A DNA stretch of 64,000 nt from Hydrogenophaga sp. (GTDB lineage Bacteria; Pseudomonadota; Gammaproteobacteria; Burkholderiales; Burkholderiaceae_C): contig NZ_JADMKB010000005.1 in assembly GCF_018780075.1 (NCBI RefSeq), positions 62,001 through 126,000 on the forward strand, read 5' to 3'. Shown here piece after piece: positions 53,627 to 61,775 of the stretch. Numbering within the stretch: position 1 is the stretch's first letter; every line of letters begins with the position of its first letter. The notes under the pieces were generated by a model, which was not told the origin of the DNA, did no database searches, and worked only from the letters and a program-made list of their open reading frames with translations. Position numbers and translations under genes: made by a program.

Positions 53627-54109
53627 TCAAAAAAGCTCAGGTGTCTGCACCGTCACCAGCAGGTTCTGCTGGCGCCCCGCCCGCTCGCGGTTGCGCAGCC
53701 ACCAGAGTGCCCCTTTTTTCATGGGGCACTCGGGCTCGGGCAGGCGCAGCAGCCGCGCGATCACCTGGCCCAGCGTCGGCTGATGGCCGATCACCACCAC
53801 CGGGGAACGGCCATCGGGCCAGCCCACCAGCGCCAGCACCGACTCCAGCTCGGCCCCGGGCAGCAGCTCGTCGCGCGTGCGGAACTTGCGGCCCAGCGCG
53901 GCGGCCGTCTGCTGGGCACGTTGCGCGGGGCTCGCGTACACGCGGGCCCCTTCGGGCAGTTGCCGGTCCAGCCAGCCGCCCATGCGCGCGGCCTGCTTTT
54001 CCCCGCGCGGCGTGAGCCGGCGCTCCAGATCGAGCGCGTCGCCCTGCAGCCCCAGCAGGCCCTCGGGGTGTTCGTGGGCCTCGGCGTGGCGCCAGAGAAT
54101 GAGGTCCAT
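53627..54109 (-). CDS. sixA: SixA-type phosphohistidine phosphatase
   Basis: A 160-residue histidine-phosphatase superfamily protein with the catalytic RHAEA (R7-H8) at the N-terminus, YASPAQRAQQTAAAL and the second histidine in VVVIGHQPTLGQV. Characterised SixA proteins remove phosphate from histidine-containing phosphotransfer proteins. The ATG at 54109 gives MDLILWRHAEA. It is 11 bases behind ppk1, so coexpressed with polyphosphate kinase and probably last in the olsB-plcP-agt-ppk1 run. A palindromic repeat follows directly. Confidence 0.9.
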   Translation of the reverse strand: MDLILWRHAEAHEHPEGLLGLQGDALDLERRLTPRGEKQAARMGGWLDRQLPEGARVYASPAQRAQQTAAALGRKFRTRDELLPGAELESVLALVGWPDGRSPVVVIGHQPTLGQVIARLLRLPEPECPMKKGALWWLRNRERAGRQQNLLVTVQTPELF

Positions 54110-54120
54110 GGTGTGATTCC

Positions 54121-56184
54121 TCAGCCCTTGTGGGCGTAACGTGCCATCAGCGCCGCCTGGGCCGAATGCCGCGTCGAAGCGCCCTCGGCGGCGGAGCGGT
54201 AGCTGCCGTCGGGCTGCAGCAGCCAGGCGTCCTTGGTGTCGTGCAGGCTGGCCGAGAGGCACTCGTCCAGCACGCGCTGGCGCAGCGCCGGGTCGGTGAC
54301 CGGCCAGGCCAGCTCCACGCGCCGCAGCATGTTGCGGTTCATCCAGTCGGCGCTGGAGAGCCAGAGCGACTCTTCGCCGTCCACCCGGAAATAGAACACG
54401 CGCGAGTGTTCGAGCAGGCGCCCGATCACCGAGCGCACGCGCACGTTGTCGGTCACGCCCGGCACCTGGGCCGGCAGGATGCAGGCGCCGCGCACGATCA
54501 GGTCGATCTTCGCGCCGCGCTGCGACGCCAGCGCCAGCGCCCGAGCCAGCGGCTCGTCGGTCAGCGCGTTCATCTTGAGGATGATGCGGGCCTCTTTGCC
54601 GGCCATCGCCACGCGCCCGGCCGCCTCGACCTGGTCGAGCATGGTCTTGTAGAGGTGGAACGGCGCGATCACCGCCTTCTTCAGGCGCGGCAAGCGGTTC
54701 TGGCTCGCGAGGTGCAGGAACAGCTGCTCAAGGTCGGCCGTGAGCACGCGGTCGGCCGTGAGGTAGCTCAGGTCGGTGTACAGGCGCGCCGTGCCCGGGT
54801 TGTAGTTGCCGGTGGACACGTGGGCGTAGCGCCGCAAACCGCCGCTTTCGCGCCGCGTGACCAGCAGCATCTTGGCGTGGGTCTTGAGCCCGACCACGCC
54901 GTACACCACCTGCGCGCCCACCGACTCCAGCCGTTCGGCGTAGTTGATGTTGGCCTCTTCATCGAAGCGGGCCTTGAGCTCGACGACCGCCGTGACCTCC
55001 TTGCCGCGCCGCACCGCTTCACGCAGCAGGTTCATCAGCTCGGACTTGGCGCCCGTGCGGTAGATGGTCATCTTGATCGCGAGCACGTCGGGGTCTTCGA
55101 CCGCCTCGCGCAGAAAGGCGAGCACCGCGTCGAAGCTCTCGTAGGGCTGGTGGATCAGCACGTCGCCCTGTTGCAGCCGCTCGAAAAACGATTGCCCGGG
55201 CGTGAGCTGCACCGGCCAGCCGGCGCTGTAGGGTTCGAAGCGCAGGGACGGCACATCGACCTGGTCGATCAGCTGGTTCAGCCGCACCAGATTCACCGGC
55301 CCCGGCACCCGAAACAGCGCCTGCGGCGGCAGCGCGAACTGCTCCAGCAGGAAGCCCGACAGGAACTCCGAGCAACCGGCCGACACCTCCAGCCGCAGCG
55401 CCTCGCCGTAATGGCGCTGCTGCAGGCCCTTGCGCAACGCGGTGCGCAGGTTCTTCACCTCTTCTTCGTCCACAGCGAGGTCGGAGTGGCGGGTCACGCG
55501 AAACTGCGAGAACTCCGTCACCTGGCGCCCGGGGAACAGGTCGTCCAGGTGCGAGCGGATCAGGCTGGAGATGGAGACGAAGTGCGTCTGCTTCGAGCCC
55601 TTGACCGGCGGCATGCGAAAGAAACGCGGCAGGATGCGCGGCACCTTGACGATGGCGACCTCGTTCTCGCGGCCAAACGCGTCCCGGCCCTTGAGGCGGA
55701 CGATGAAGTTGAGCGACTTGTTGGCCACCTGCGGGAACGGGTGGGCCGGGTCCAGGCCCACGGGCATCAGCAGCGGCTGCACCTCGCGGTGGAAAAACGA
55801 TTTCACCCACTGCCGCTGCCGCACATCGCGTTCGCCGTGCGACACCAGCTTGATGCCCTTCTTCTCCAGCAGGGGCAGCAACTCGTCGTTGTAGATGGCG
55901 TACTGCTGGGCGACCAGCTCGTGCAGCGTGGTCGAGATGCGCTCGTAGCCGGCGGCGGTGTACACGCCCCGCTTCTCGCCCAGGTTGAAGGCGCTGAGTT
56001 GCGGCGCCATGCGCACCTCGAAGAACTCGTCGAGGTTGCTGGAGACGATGCACAAATAACGCAGGCGCTCCAGCAGGGGCACGTCGGCCCGGCGCGCCCA
56101 GTCCATGACGCGCTCGTTGAAGGCCAGGATGCTGCGGTCGCGGTCCAGCAGCACGAGGCCAGGATTCGAAGGTTCAGCTTTCAT
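54121..56184 (-). CDS. ppk1: Polyphosphate kinase 1
   Basis: Reversibly makes polyphosphate from ATP. The 687-residue enzyme shows the N-terminal domain (YLCIVSSNLDEFFEVRM), the head domain (HPFPQVANKSLNFIV) and two phospholipase D-like catalytic domains. The autophosphorylated histidine lies in GVVGLKTHAKMLLV, with YAHVSTGNYNPGTARLYTD following. The second site is in IRGACILP-like VRGACILPAQVPG and SRVFYFRVDGEESLWLSSAD. It lies 67 bases downstream of the agt-like gene and upstream of sixA. Ppk2 is encoded nearby on the other strand. Confidence 0.96.
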   Translation of the reverse strand: MKAEPSNPGLVLLDRDRSILAFNERVMDWARRADVPLLERLRYLCIVSSNLDEFFEVRMAPQLSAFNLGEKRGVYTAAGYERISTTLHELVAQQYAIYNDELLPLLEKKGIKLVSHGERDVRQRQWVKSFFHREVQPLLMPVGLDPAHPFPQVANKSLNFIVRLKGRDAFGRENEVAIVKVPRILPRFFRMPPVKGSKQTHFVSISSLIRSHLDDLFPGRQVTEFSQFRVTRHSDLAVDEEEVKNLRTALRKGLQQRHYGEALRLEVSAGCSEFLSGFLLEQFALPPQALFRVPGPVNLVRLNQLIDQVDVPSLRFEPYSAGWPVQLTPGQSFFERLQQGDVLIHQPYESFDAVLAFLREAVEDPDVLAIKMTIYRTGAKSELMNLLREAVRRGKEVTAVVELKARFDEEANINYAERLESVGAQVVYGVVGLKTHAKMLLVTRRESGGLRRYAHVSTGNYNPGTARLYTDLSYLTADRVLTADLEQLFLHLASQNRLPRLKKAVIAPFHLYKTMLDQVEAAGRVAMAGKEARIILKMNALTDEPLARALALASQRGAKIDLIVRGACILPAQVPGVTDNVRVRSVIGRLLEHSRVFYFRVDGEESLWLSSADWMNRNMLRRVELAWPVTDPALRQRVLDECLSASLHDTKDAWLLQPDGSYRSAAEGASTRHSAQAALMARYAHKG

Positions 56185-56251
56185 CGGTTCCGTCGGGTGG
56201 CGTCAGGCCGCGGCATGCTCCGAAGGAGCCAGCGGCACTGACTTGTGACGA

Positions 56252-57397
56252 TTATTCAACGAAGGGATGACGGTTGTGTGACACCCCGGCCCGCCGCAGC
56301 GCGGGCACCGCGGGCGCTTCGCTCGCGGGGCGGTGCTGCCGCGCGGTTCGCACCGGCCGTGGCAGCCTGGCGAGGTGCGACACGAACAGCGCGGCGACCG
56401 GCTCCCAGTCAAAGGCCTGGGCGCGCCGCCGCGCCTCATGGCGCCGGACCTTCAAGGCCGCCGACCAGGCCTCGTGCAGGTCTTCCCGCAACGCACCGGC
56501 CGGGCTCTCACCCACCGCCTGCATCGGGCCGTCCACCGGATGCGCTGCCACCGGCACGCCGCAGGCCATGGCCTCCAGCATCACGACGCCAAAGCTCTCG
56601 CTGCGGCTCGGGAACACCAGCACGTCCGACGCCGCGTACACGTGGGCCAGCTCCCGCCGAGGCAGCACCCCCACCCAGTGCACGTTGGGATAGCGGTCGC
56701 GCAAGCCGTCTTCGAGCGGGCCGCTGCCACAGACCACCTTGCTGCCAGGCACGTCCAGCGCCAGAAAGGCCTTGATGTTTTTCTCGTGCGACACCGAACC
56801 GACATACAGACTCACCGGGCGGGCCAGGTGCCCTAGCGCGGGCGACTCGGTGGCCTGGGCCGCGAACGCAAAGAGCCGCGTGTCCACGCCGTGGGTCCAT
56901 TCGCGCAAGTGCGCGAAGCCCCGCTGCTGCAGCGTCTGGCGCACGCCGCTGGTGGGCACCATCACGCCGCTGCTCGGCCGGTGAAACCGGCGAAACAGGG
57001 CGTAGCCCCAGGACAGCGGCAGGCCGAGCGCCGCCTTCAGCATCTCGGGAAAGCGGGTGTGGAAGGCCGTGGTGAAGGGCAGCCCGCGGCGCAGGCAGTG
57101 GCGCCGCGCGGCCCAGCCCAGCGGGCCCTCGGTGGCGATGTGGATGGCGTCGGGCCGGGCCTCCTCCATCAGCCGGGTCAGGCGCCGGCCGGGAAACAGC
57201 GCCAGGTCGATGTCAGGGTGGCCCGGGCAGGGCCGCGTGCGGAACTGCCCCGGCTGGATCACCGTGGCGGCGTGGCCCATGGCCTGCAACTGCCGCACCA
57301 GCTCCACCAGCGTGGTCACGACACCATTGGCCTGGGGCAACCAGGCATCGGTCACGACAAGGATGTTCATGGGGAGGGCGGTGGCGGCAGTGGACAT
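56252..57397 (-). CDS. agt: GT4 glycosyltransferase, Agt-like (phosphate-limitation glycolipid synthesis)
   Basis: A 381-residue GT-B fold glycosyltransferase. N-terminal segments are MNILVVTDAWLPQANGVVTT and HIATEGPLGWAARRHCLRRG, with the TAFHTRFPE motif. The donor-binding half has YVGSVSHEKNIKAFL and FPSRSESFGVVMLEAMACG. These segments resemble, from memory, the Agt enzymes encoded next to plcP in alphaproteobacteria, which glycosylate diacylglycerol to make phosphorus-free glycolipids. The sugar cannot be read from sequence. Start is the ATG at 57397, one base after the plcP-like stop; MNILVV at 57370 is an alternative. The C-terminal 30 residues are Arg/Pro-rich. Confidence 0.75.
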   Translation of the reverse strand: MSTAATALPMNILVVTDAWLPQANGVVTTLVELVRQLQAMGHAATVIQPGQFRTRPCPGHPDIDLALFPGRRLTRLMEEARPDAIHIATEGPLGWAARRHCLRRGLPFTTAFHTRFPEMLKAALGLPLSWGYALFRRFHRPSSGVMVPTSGVRQTLQQRGFAHLREWTHGVDTRLFAFAAQATESPALGHLARPVSLYVGSVSHEKNIKAFLALDVPGSKVVCGSGPLEDGLRDRYPNVHWVGVLPRRELAHVYAASDVLVFPSRSESFGVVMLEAMACGVPVAAHPVDGPMQAVGESPAGALREDLHEAWSAALKVRRHEARRRAQAFDWEPVAALFVSHLARLPRPVRTARQHRPASEAPAVPALRRAGVSHNRHPFVE

Positions 57398-57398
57398 G

Positions 57399-58286
57399 TC
57401 AGGCGGGCATCAGCGCAACCTCCATGGGCACGCTGGTCCCTTCGCCACCCGAATGACGGGGGTGCCAGTGCAGCAGCTCCAGGCGCCCGTCCAGGTGCTC
57501 GACCAGGGCCGACAGGCTCTCGACCCAGTCACCGTCGTTGACGTACAGGGTGCCGTCGATCGTCCGCATCTCGGGACGGTGGATGTGCCCGCACACGACG
57601 CCGTGGAAGCCGCGTTGCCGCGCTTCGGCGGCCACGGCCCGCTCGAAGTCCGAGACGTGGTTCACCGCCCGCTTCACCTTGTGTTTCAGGTACTGCGACA
57701 GCGACCAGTAGCGCATGCCCAGGCGTTGCCGCACGGTGTTGAGGTGGCGGTTCAGGGTCAGGGTGACGCCGTAGAGGTTGTCCCCCACGTAGGCCAGCCA
57801 CTTGGCGCACTGGATCACGCCGTCGAAGTGGTCGCCGTGCACCACCCACAGCCGGCGTCCGTCGACCAGGGTGTGCACCGTTTCATTGAGCACCTCGATG
57901 CCGCCGAAACGCTGGCCGTCGAACTGGCGCGCGAACTCGTCGTGGTTGCCTGGCACGAACACGACCCGACAACCCTTGCGCGAGCGGCGCAGCAGTTTCT
58001 GCACCACGTCGTTGTGCGCCTGCGGCCAGAACCATTTGCGGCGCAACTGCCAGCCGTCGATGATGTCGCCCACCAGGTACAGCGTGTCGCTCGGGTGGTG
58101 CTTGAGGAAATCGAGCAAGGCCTTGGCCTGGCAGCCCGGTGTGCCCAGGTGCACGTCCGAGACAAAGACCGCCCGGTAGCGGAGACGCCCTGCGTCATCG
58201 TCATGGGGCTCGTCGTCGGCGTCAGGGCCCGGGGGAAGCGCCCCGGACAAGCCGGCCCCACCCAGCGCTTCAAACACAGCTCTCAT
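57399..58286 (-). CDS. plcP: PlcP-like metallophosphoesterase (phospholipase C for lipid remodelling)
   Basis: A 295-residue calcineurin-fold phosphoesterase (COG2908). Metal ligands are D44 and H46 (SDVHLG), D74 (GDIIDGW), N114-H115 (PGNHDEF), GDHFD and CGHIH. Automatic annotation would probably call it UDP-2,3-diacylglucosamine hydrolase (LpxH). However, the segments WFWPQAHNDVVQKLLRRSRK and MRYWSLSQYLKHKVKRAVNH, the NDGDWVES ending and the length favour the PlcP group, which removes the head group of phospholipids under phosphate limitation to give diacylglycerol. The ATG at 58286 has GAGGAG upstream. It is followed one base later by the agt-like gene. PlcP function is inferred, not shown. 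Confidence 0.78.
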   Translation of the reverse strand: MRAVFEALGGAGLSGALPPGPDADDEPHDDDAGRLRYRAVFVSDVHLGTPGCQAKALLDFLKHHPSDTLYLVGDIIDGWQLRRKWFWPQAHNDVVQKLLRRSRKGCRVVFVPGNHDEFARQFDGQRFGGIEVLNETVHTLVDGRRLWVVHGDHFDGVIQCAKWLAYVGDNLYGVTLTLNRHLNTVRQRLGMRYWSLSQYLKHKVKRAVNHVSDFERAVAAEARQRGFHGVVCGHIHRPEMRTIDGTLYVNDGDWVESLSALVEHLDGRLELLHWHPRHSGGEGTSVPMEVALMPA

Positions 58287-58346
58287 GATGGCTCCTCGAA
58301 ATCAGAAAACCTGGTGCCGCAGAAATGCCCCACCCAGGGCACCGAC

Positions 58347-58413
58347 GGGCCGGCTTCGCCGGACGGCCAGTGCCGCCCCTGGGGGGGGTGACGCCGAAGG
58401 CGGCGCGGGGGGG
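58347..58413 (-). repeat. Stop-proximal palindromic repeat, copy 5 (after olsB-like gene)
   Basis: Minus-strand module A GCGCCGCCTTCGGCGTCA, module B CCCCCCCCAGGGG and module C CCGGCGAAGCCGG, starting 2 bases after the olsB-like stop and lying before the plcP-like gene. Confidence 0.88.
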
Positions 58414-58415
58414 CA

Positions 58416-59267
58416 TCACATCCCGAAATGCCGGCGGTAGCGCGCCGGCATGTCCGCGATGCGCATCATCATCGGCAGGTCGGCGGCGTTGAAATCCGGG
58501 TCCCAGGCCGGCGGGCCCATGACCTTGGCGCCGAGGCGCAGGTAGCCCTTGATGAGCGCGGGCGGCTCGACATCCAGCGTGTCGTCCAGCCGGTCCACCG
58601 GCAGCGGCAGGCGGGGACGCACATGGCAATCCACCGGCGCCATGTGTTTGTCTTTCACCTGACGCCAGATGCTGGCGGCCACATGGCCACCGCCCACGAC
58701 GCCGTGTTCACCTTCGTGCTGCATGGGGATGCTGGCGCAGCCGATCATGATGTCCAGGCGGTTGCGCTGCATGAAGGCCGCGAGCGCGCTCCACAGGGCC
58801 ATGATCACGCCGCCGTGGCGGTGGTCGCGGTGCACGCAGCTGCGGCCCAGCTCGACCATGCGGTCGCGCATGTGGCGCAGGCGCACCAGATCGAACTCGG
58901 TGTCGCTGTAGGTGCTGCCCACGCGCTGGGCCTGCTCGGGGGTGAGCACGCGGTAGGTGCCGATCACCTGGCGGGTCGCGGCGTCGCGCACCAGCAGGTG
59001 TTCGCAGAAGTCGTCAAACAGGTCCACGTCGTGACCGGGCAATGCGCCCGAGAGGATGGCGCCCATCTCGCCGGCGAACACGTCGTGCCTCAGGCGTTGC
59101 GCCTCACGAACCTCGTCCAGGTGCCGCGCCCAGCCGACCTCGATGCCGGCCGGTGCAGGCGTTTCAGGACGAGGGAAGGCCGAAGCCAGCGCAGATCGGG
59201 GATGAAGTGACCCCCGGAAAATGGACACTGGGGACAGGTCCAGCGTCGGCGTGGGGAGTTCTCGCAT
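58416..59267 (-). CDS. olsB: OlsB-like ornithine N-acyltransferase
   Basis: A 283-residue GNAT-type acyltransferase (PF13444-like). OlsB transfers a 3-hydroxyacyl group from acyl carrier protein to ornithine, the first step of ornithine lipid synthesis. Family segments are LRHDVFAGEMGAIL, DLFDDFCEHLLVRDAATRQV, MVELGRSCVHRDHR, IMIGCASIPM and the C-terminal PALIKGYLRLGAKVMGPPAW then DPDFNAADLPMM. The ATG at 59267 has AAGGAG 7 bases upstream; the frame extends further but without a ribosome site. The second-step acyltransferase OlsA is not in this window. A Pho box lies 109 bases upstream. It heads a five-gene minus-strand run. Confidence 0.82.
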   Translation of the reverse strand: MRELPTPTLDLSPVSIFRGSLHPRSALASAFPRPETPAPAGIEVGWARHLDEVREAQRLRHDVFAGEMGAILSGALPGHDVDLFDDFCEHLLVRDAATRQVIGTYRVLTPEQAQRVGSTYSDTEFDLVRLRHMRDRMVELGRSCVHRDHRHGGVIMALWSALAAFMQRNRLDIMIGCASIPMQHEGEHGVVGGGHVAASIWRQVKDKHMAPVDCHVRPRLPLPVDRLDDTLDVEPPALIKGYLRLGAKVMGPPAWDPDFNAADLPMMMRIADMPARYRRHFGM

Positions 59268-59375
59268 GGTGGGCTCCTTGAAGACAGTCGCGCCGCTCAT
59301 GGACGCGTGGAGGGTGGTGGTTCCGGGCATGCGGCAAATTCTGGACAGCCCGGATGACCAAGCTGTGGCGCGTTG

Positions 59376-59393
59376 ATGAAGCTTTGTTGACAG
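59376..59393 (-). promoter_or_regulatory. Pho box candidate for the olsB-plcP-agt run
   Basis: Minus-strand CTGTCAACAAAGCTTCAT, 13 of 18 matches by hand to CTGTCATAWAWCTGTCAY. The first half-site is perfect, the second is weaker. It is oriented toward olsB and lies in the intergenic region shared with phoX. Confidence 0.55.
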
Positions 59394-59424
59394 TCCGCCA
59401 CGATCACGCCGAACCGCCTTCATT

Positions 59425-59442
59425 CCGTCATCAAAGTTTCAC
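59425..59442 (+). promoter_or_regulatory. Pho box candidate for phoX
   Basis: Plus-strand CCGTCATCAAAGTTTCAC, 14 of 18 matches by hand to CTGTCATAWAWCTGTCAY, ending 48 bases before the phoX ATG. This spacing leaves room for a -10 element and leader. Confidence 0.65.
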
Positions 59443-59490
59443 AACGGCGGCTCAGACTGCGCAGCGTTCTTCATCCACTGCGTCAACACC

Positions 59491-61647
59491 ATGTCCACTC
59501 AGAATCCCACGAACTTCAACGACGAAGACTCCAACACCACCTCCAACACCGCGTTCGAGCAGGTGCTGGACAGCCGACTGAGCCGCCGCAGCCTGTTCAA
59601 GGGCGCGGGCCTGGTCGGCGTGGCCGCCGGCGCCACGGCGCTGACGGGCTGCGCCACCCCCATGAGCGGCGGTGGCGCCACGCTCACCAGCCTGGGCTTC
59701 AAGCCCGTGGCCAAGAGCCTGGCCGACAAGGTGGTGGTGCCCGAGGGCTACACCGCACAGGTCATCTACGCGCTGGGCGACCCGCTCACCGCCACCACCC
59801 CGGCCTTCAAGAACGACGGCACCGACGCCGCCTTCGAACAGCGCGCCGGTGACCACCATGACGGCATGGAATGGTTCGGCCTGGACGCCAGTGGCCAGCC
59901 TTCGAACGCCTTCACCAGCCGCGGCCTGCTGGCCATGAACCACGAAGCCACGACCGACGAGAAGCTGTCGTCGTTCTTCATCCACCCCAACGGCGGCACC
60001 GCCACCCTGCCCCGCCCGGCCGCTGAGGTGGACAAGGAACTGGCCATCCACGGCCTGTCCTTCGTCGAGGTCCAGACCAACGGCAAGCAGTGGGCCTACA
60101 AGGCCGCCTCGCCGTTCAACCGCCGCGTGACCACCATGACCCCCGCGGCCATCCACGGCCCGGCCCGCGGCAGCGAGCACCTGGTGACGAAGTTCAGCGC
60201 CGACGCGACGAGCAGCCGGGGCACGCTGAACAACTGCGGCACCGGCAAGACCCCCTGGGGCACCTTCGTGAGCGGTGAAGAAAACTGGTACGGCTACTTC
60301 TTCCGCGACGCCAAGGACGACGACGCGCGCAAGAAGGACAAGCAGGTCCAGGCGCTCAAGCGCTACGGCCGCAAGGCCGGCGAAGCCAGCCGCCACGGCT
60401 GGGAAAGCGCGGGCGCCGACGACCGCTTCGTGCGCTGGAACAACAGCGCCGTGGCCGCCAGCGCCAAGGAGGACTACCGCAACGAGATGAACACCTTCGG
60501 CTATGTGGTCGAGGTGGACGCCTACGACACGAAGGCCCCCATGCGCAAGCGCACCGGCCTGGGCCGCTTCGCCCACGAGAGCGTGGCCTTTGCCCGGCCG
60601 GTGGCGGGCCAGCCCATCGTGGCCTACATGGGCGACGACGCGCGCGGCGAGTACATCTACAAGTTCGTGTCCGAAGCCAAGTGGGACCCGAAGGACGCGA
60701 GCGGCGCCAACCGCCTGGCCGCCGGCGACAAGTACCTCGACAAGGGCACGCTGTTTGCCGCCCGCTTCAAGGGCGACGGCACAGGCGAGTGGCTGGAGCT
60801 CTCGATGAACAACCCGGTGCTGGCCGGCAGCTCGTACTTCGAGTTCAAGAGCAACGCCGACATGGCCATCTTCACCCGGCTGGCCGCCGACGCCGTGGGC
60901 GCCACCAAGATGGACCGCCCCGAGTGGAACGGCGTGCACCCGCGCACCGGCGAGGTCTACTTCACGCTGACCAACAACAGCAACCGCACCGCCGCCACCG
61001 CCGACGCCGTCAACCCGCGCGTGTACACCGACATGAAGGGCAGCAAGGAGCAGAAGGGCAACGTCAATGGCCACATCGTGCGCCTGGCCGACGCCTCGCC
61101 CGCCGGTGCGTCGTTCAAGTGGGACATCTATGTGTTCGGCGCCGAGGCCGGTGCCGACAAGTCCACCGTCAACCTGTCGAACCTGACCGACGAGAACGAC
61201 ATGTCCTCACCCGACGGCCTGGTGTTCAGCCCGGCCACCGGCGTCTGCTGGATCCAGACCGACGACGGCGCCTACACCGACAAGACCAACTGCATGATGC
61301 TGGCCGCCATCCCCGGCAAGCAGGGCGACGGCGGACCGCGCACGGTCAAGCACGGCGACAAGAACGTCACCACCTTCGTGGGCAAGACCCCGACGCCCAC
61401 CACCTTGGCGCGTTTCCTGGTGGGCCCCAAGGGCAGCGAGATCACCGGCTGGTGCGAAACGCCCGACGGCCGCGCGGTGTTCATCAACATCCAGCACCCC
61501 GGCGAGAGCACCAAGATGGCCGACGTGAACGACCCGAGCAAGTACGAGAGCCAGTGGCCGGCCAACGCCGGTTACGGCGCCGGCCAGCGCCCGCGCTCGG
61601 CGACCATCGTGATCACGAAGAACGATGGCGGAACTATTGGAAGTTGA
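59491..61647 (+). CDS. phoX: PhoX-family alkaline phosphatase, Tat-exported
   Basis: A 718-residue exported phosphatase of the PhoX family, which frees phosphate from organic esters using calcium and iron. The N-terminus has a twin-arginine signal (LSRRSLFKGAGLVGVAAGAT) ending in a lipobox-like ALTGCATP, so it may be a lipoprotein. PhoX-type segments include GLLAMNHEATTDEK, TPWGTFVSGEENWYGYFF, GRFAHESVAF, MGDDARGEYIYKFVS, NGVHPRTGEVYFTLTNNSNR and SPDGLVFSPATGVCWIQTDD. It is divergent from the olsB-like gene, with a candidate Pho box upstream. A palindromic repeat abuts the stop. Confidence 0.92.
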   Translation: MSTQNPTNFNDEDSNTTSNTAFEQVLDSRLSRRSLFKGAGLVGVAAGATALTGCATPMSGGGATLTSLGFKPVAKSLADKVVVPEGYTAQVIYALGDPLTATTPAFKNDGTDAAFEQRAGDHHDGMEWFGLDASGQPSNAFTSRGLLAMNHEATTDEKLSSFFIHPNGGTATLPRPAAEVDKELAIHGLSFVEVQTNGKQWAYKAASPFNRRVTTMTPAAIHGPARGSEHLVTKFSADATSSRGTLNNCGTGKTPWGTFVSGEENWYGYFFRDAKDDDARKKDKQVQALKRYGRKAGEASRHGWESAGADDRFVRWNNSAVAASAKEDYRNEMNTFGYVVEVDAYDTKAPMRKRTGLGRFAHESVAFARPVAGQPIVAYMGDDARGEYIYKFVSEAKWDPKDASGANRLAAGDKYLDKGTLFAARFKGDGTGEWLELSMNNPVLAGSSYFEFKSNADMAIFTRLAADAVGATKMDRPEWNGVHPRTGEVYFTLTNNSNRTAATADAVNPRVYTDMKGSKEQKGNVNGHIVRLADASPAGASFKWDIYVFGAEAGADKSTVNLSNLTDENDMSSPDGLVFSPATGVCWIQTDDGAYTDKTNCMMLAAIPGKQGDGGPRTVKHGDKNVTTFVGKTPTPTTLARFLVGPKGSEITGWCETPDGRAVFINIQHPGESTKMADVNDPSKYESQWPANAGYGAGQRPRSATIVITKNDGGTIGS

Positions 61648-61722
61648 CCCCCTGCGCCGCTGCGCGGCTTCCCCCTTCCAGGGGGACCACACCTGGGACC
61701 GGCGGAGCCGGTTCCTTGGTGT
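61648..61722 (+). repeat. Stop-proximal palindromic repeat, copy 6 (after phoX)
   Basis: Starts directly after the phoX stop. Module A CCCCCTGCGCCGCTGCGCGG, module B CCCCCTTCCAGGGGG and module C CCGGCGGAGCCGG followed by TTCCTTGGTG. It lies between phoX and ppk2. Confidence 0.85.
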
Positions 61723-61775
61723 GTCTGGGCTAGACACCTCCCTCCGGCTGGATTGTTTTGGGAATTGGAGTTGAT

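Noticed and set aside
57399-58286. LpxH (lipid A pathway) identity for the metallophosphoesterase
   Set aside because: Length, the segments around HNDVVQKLL and YWSLSQYLK, and the adjacent GT4 gene fit PlcP better; LpxH cannot be formally excluded without a tree.
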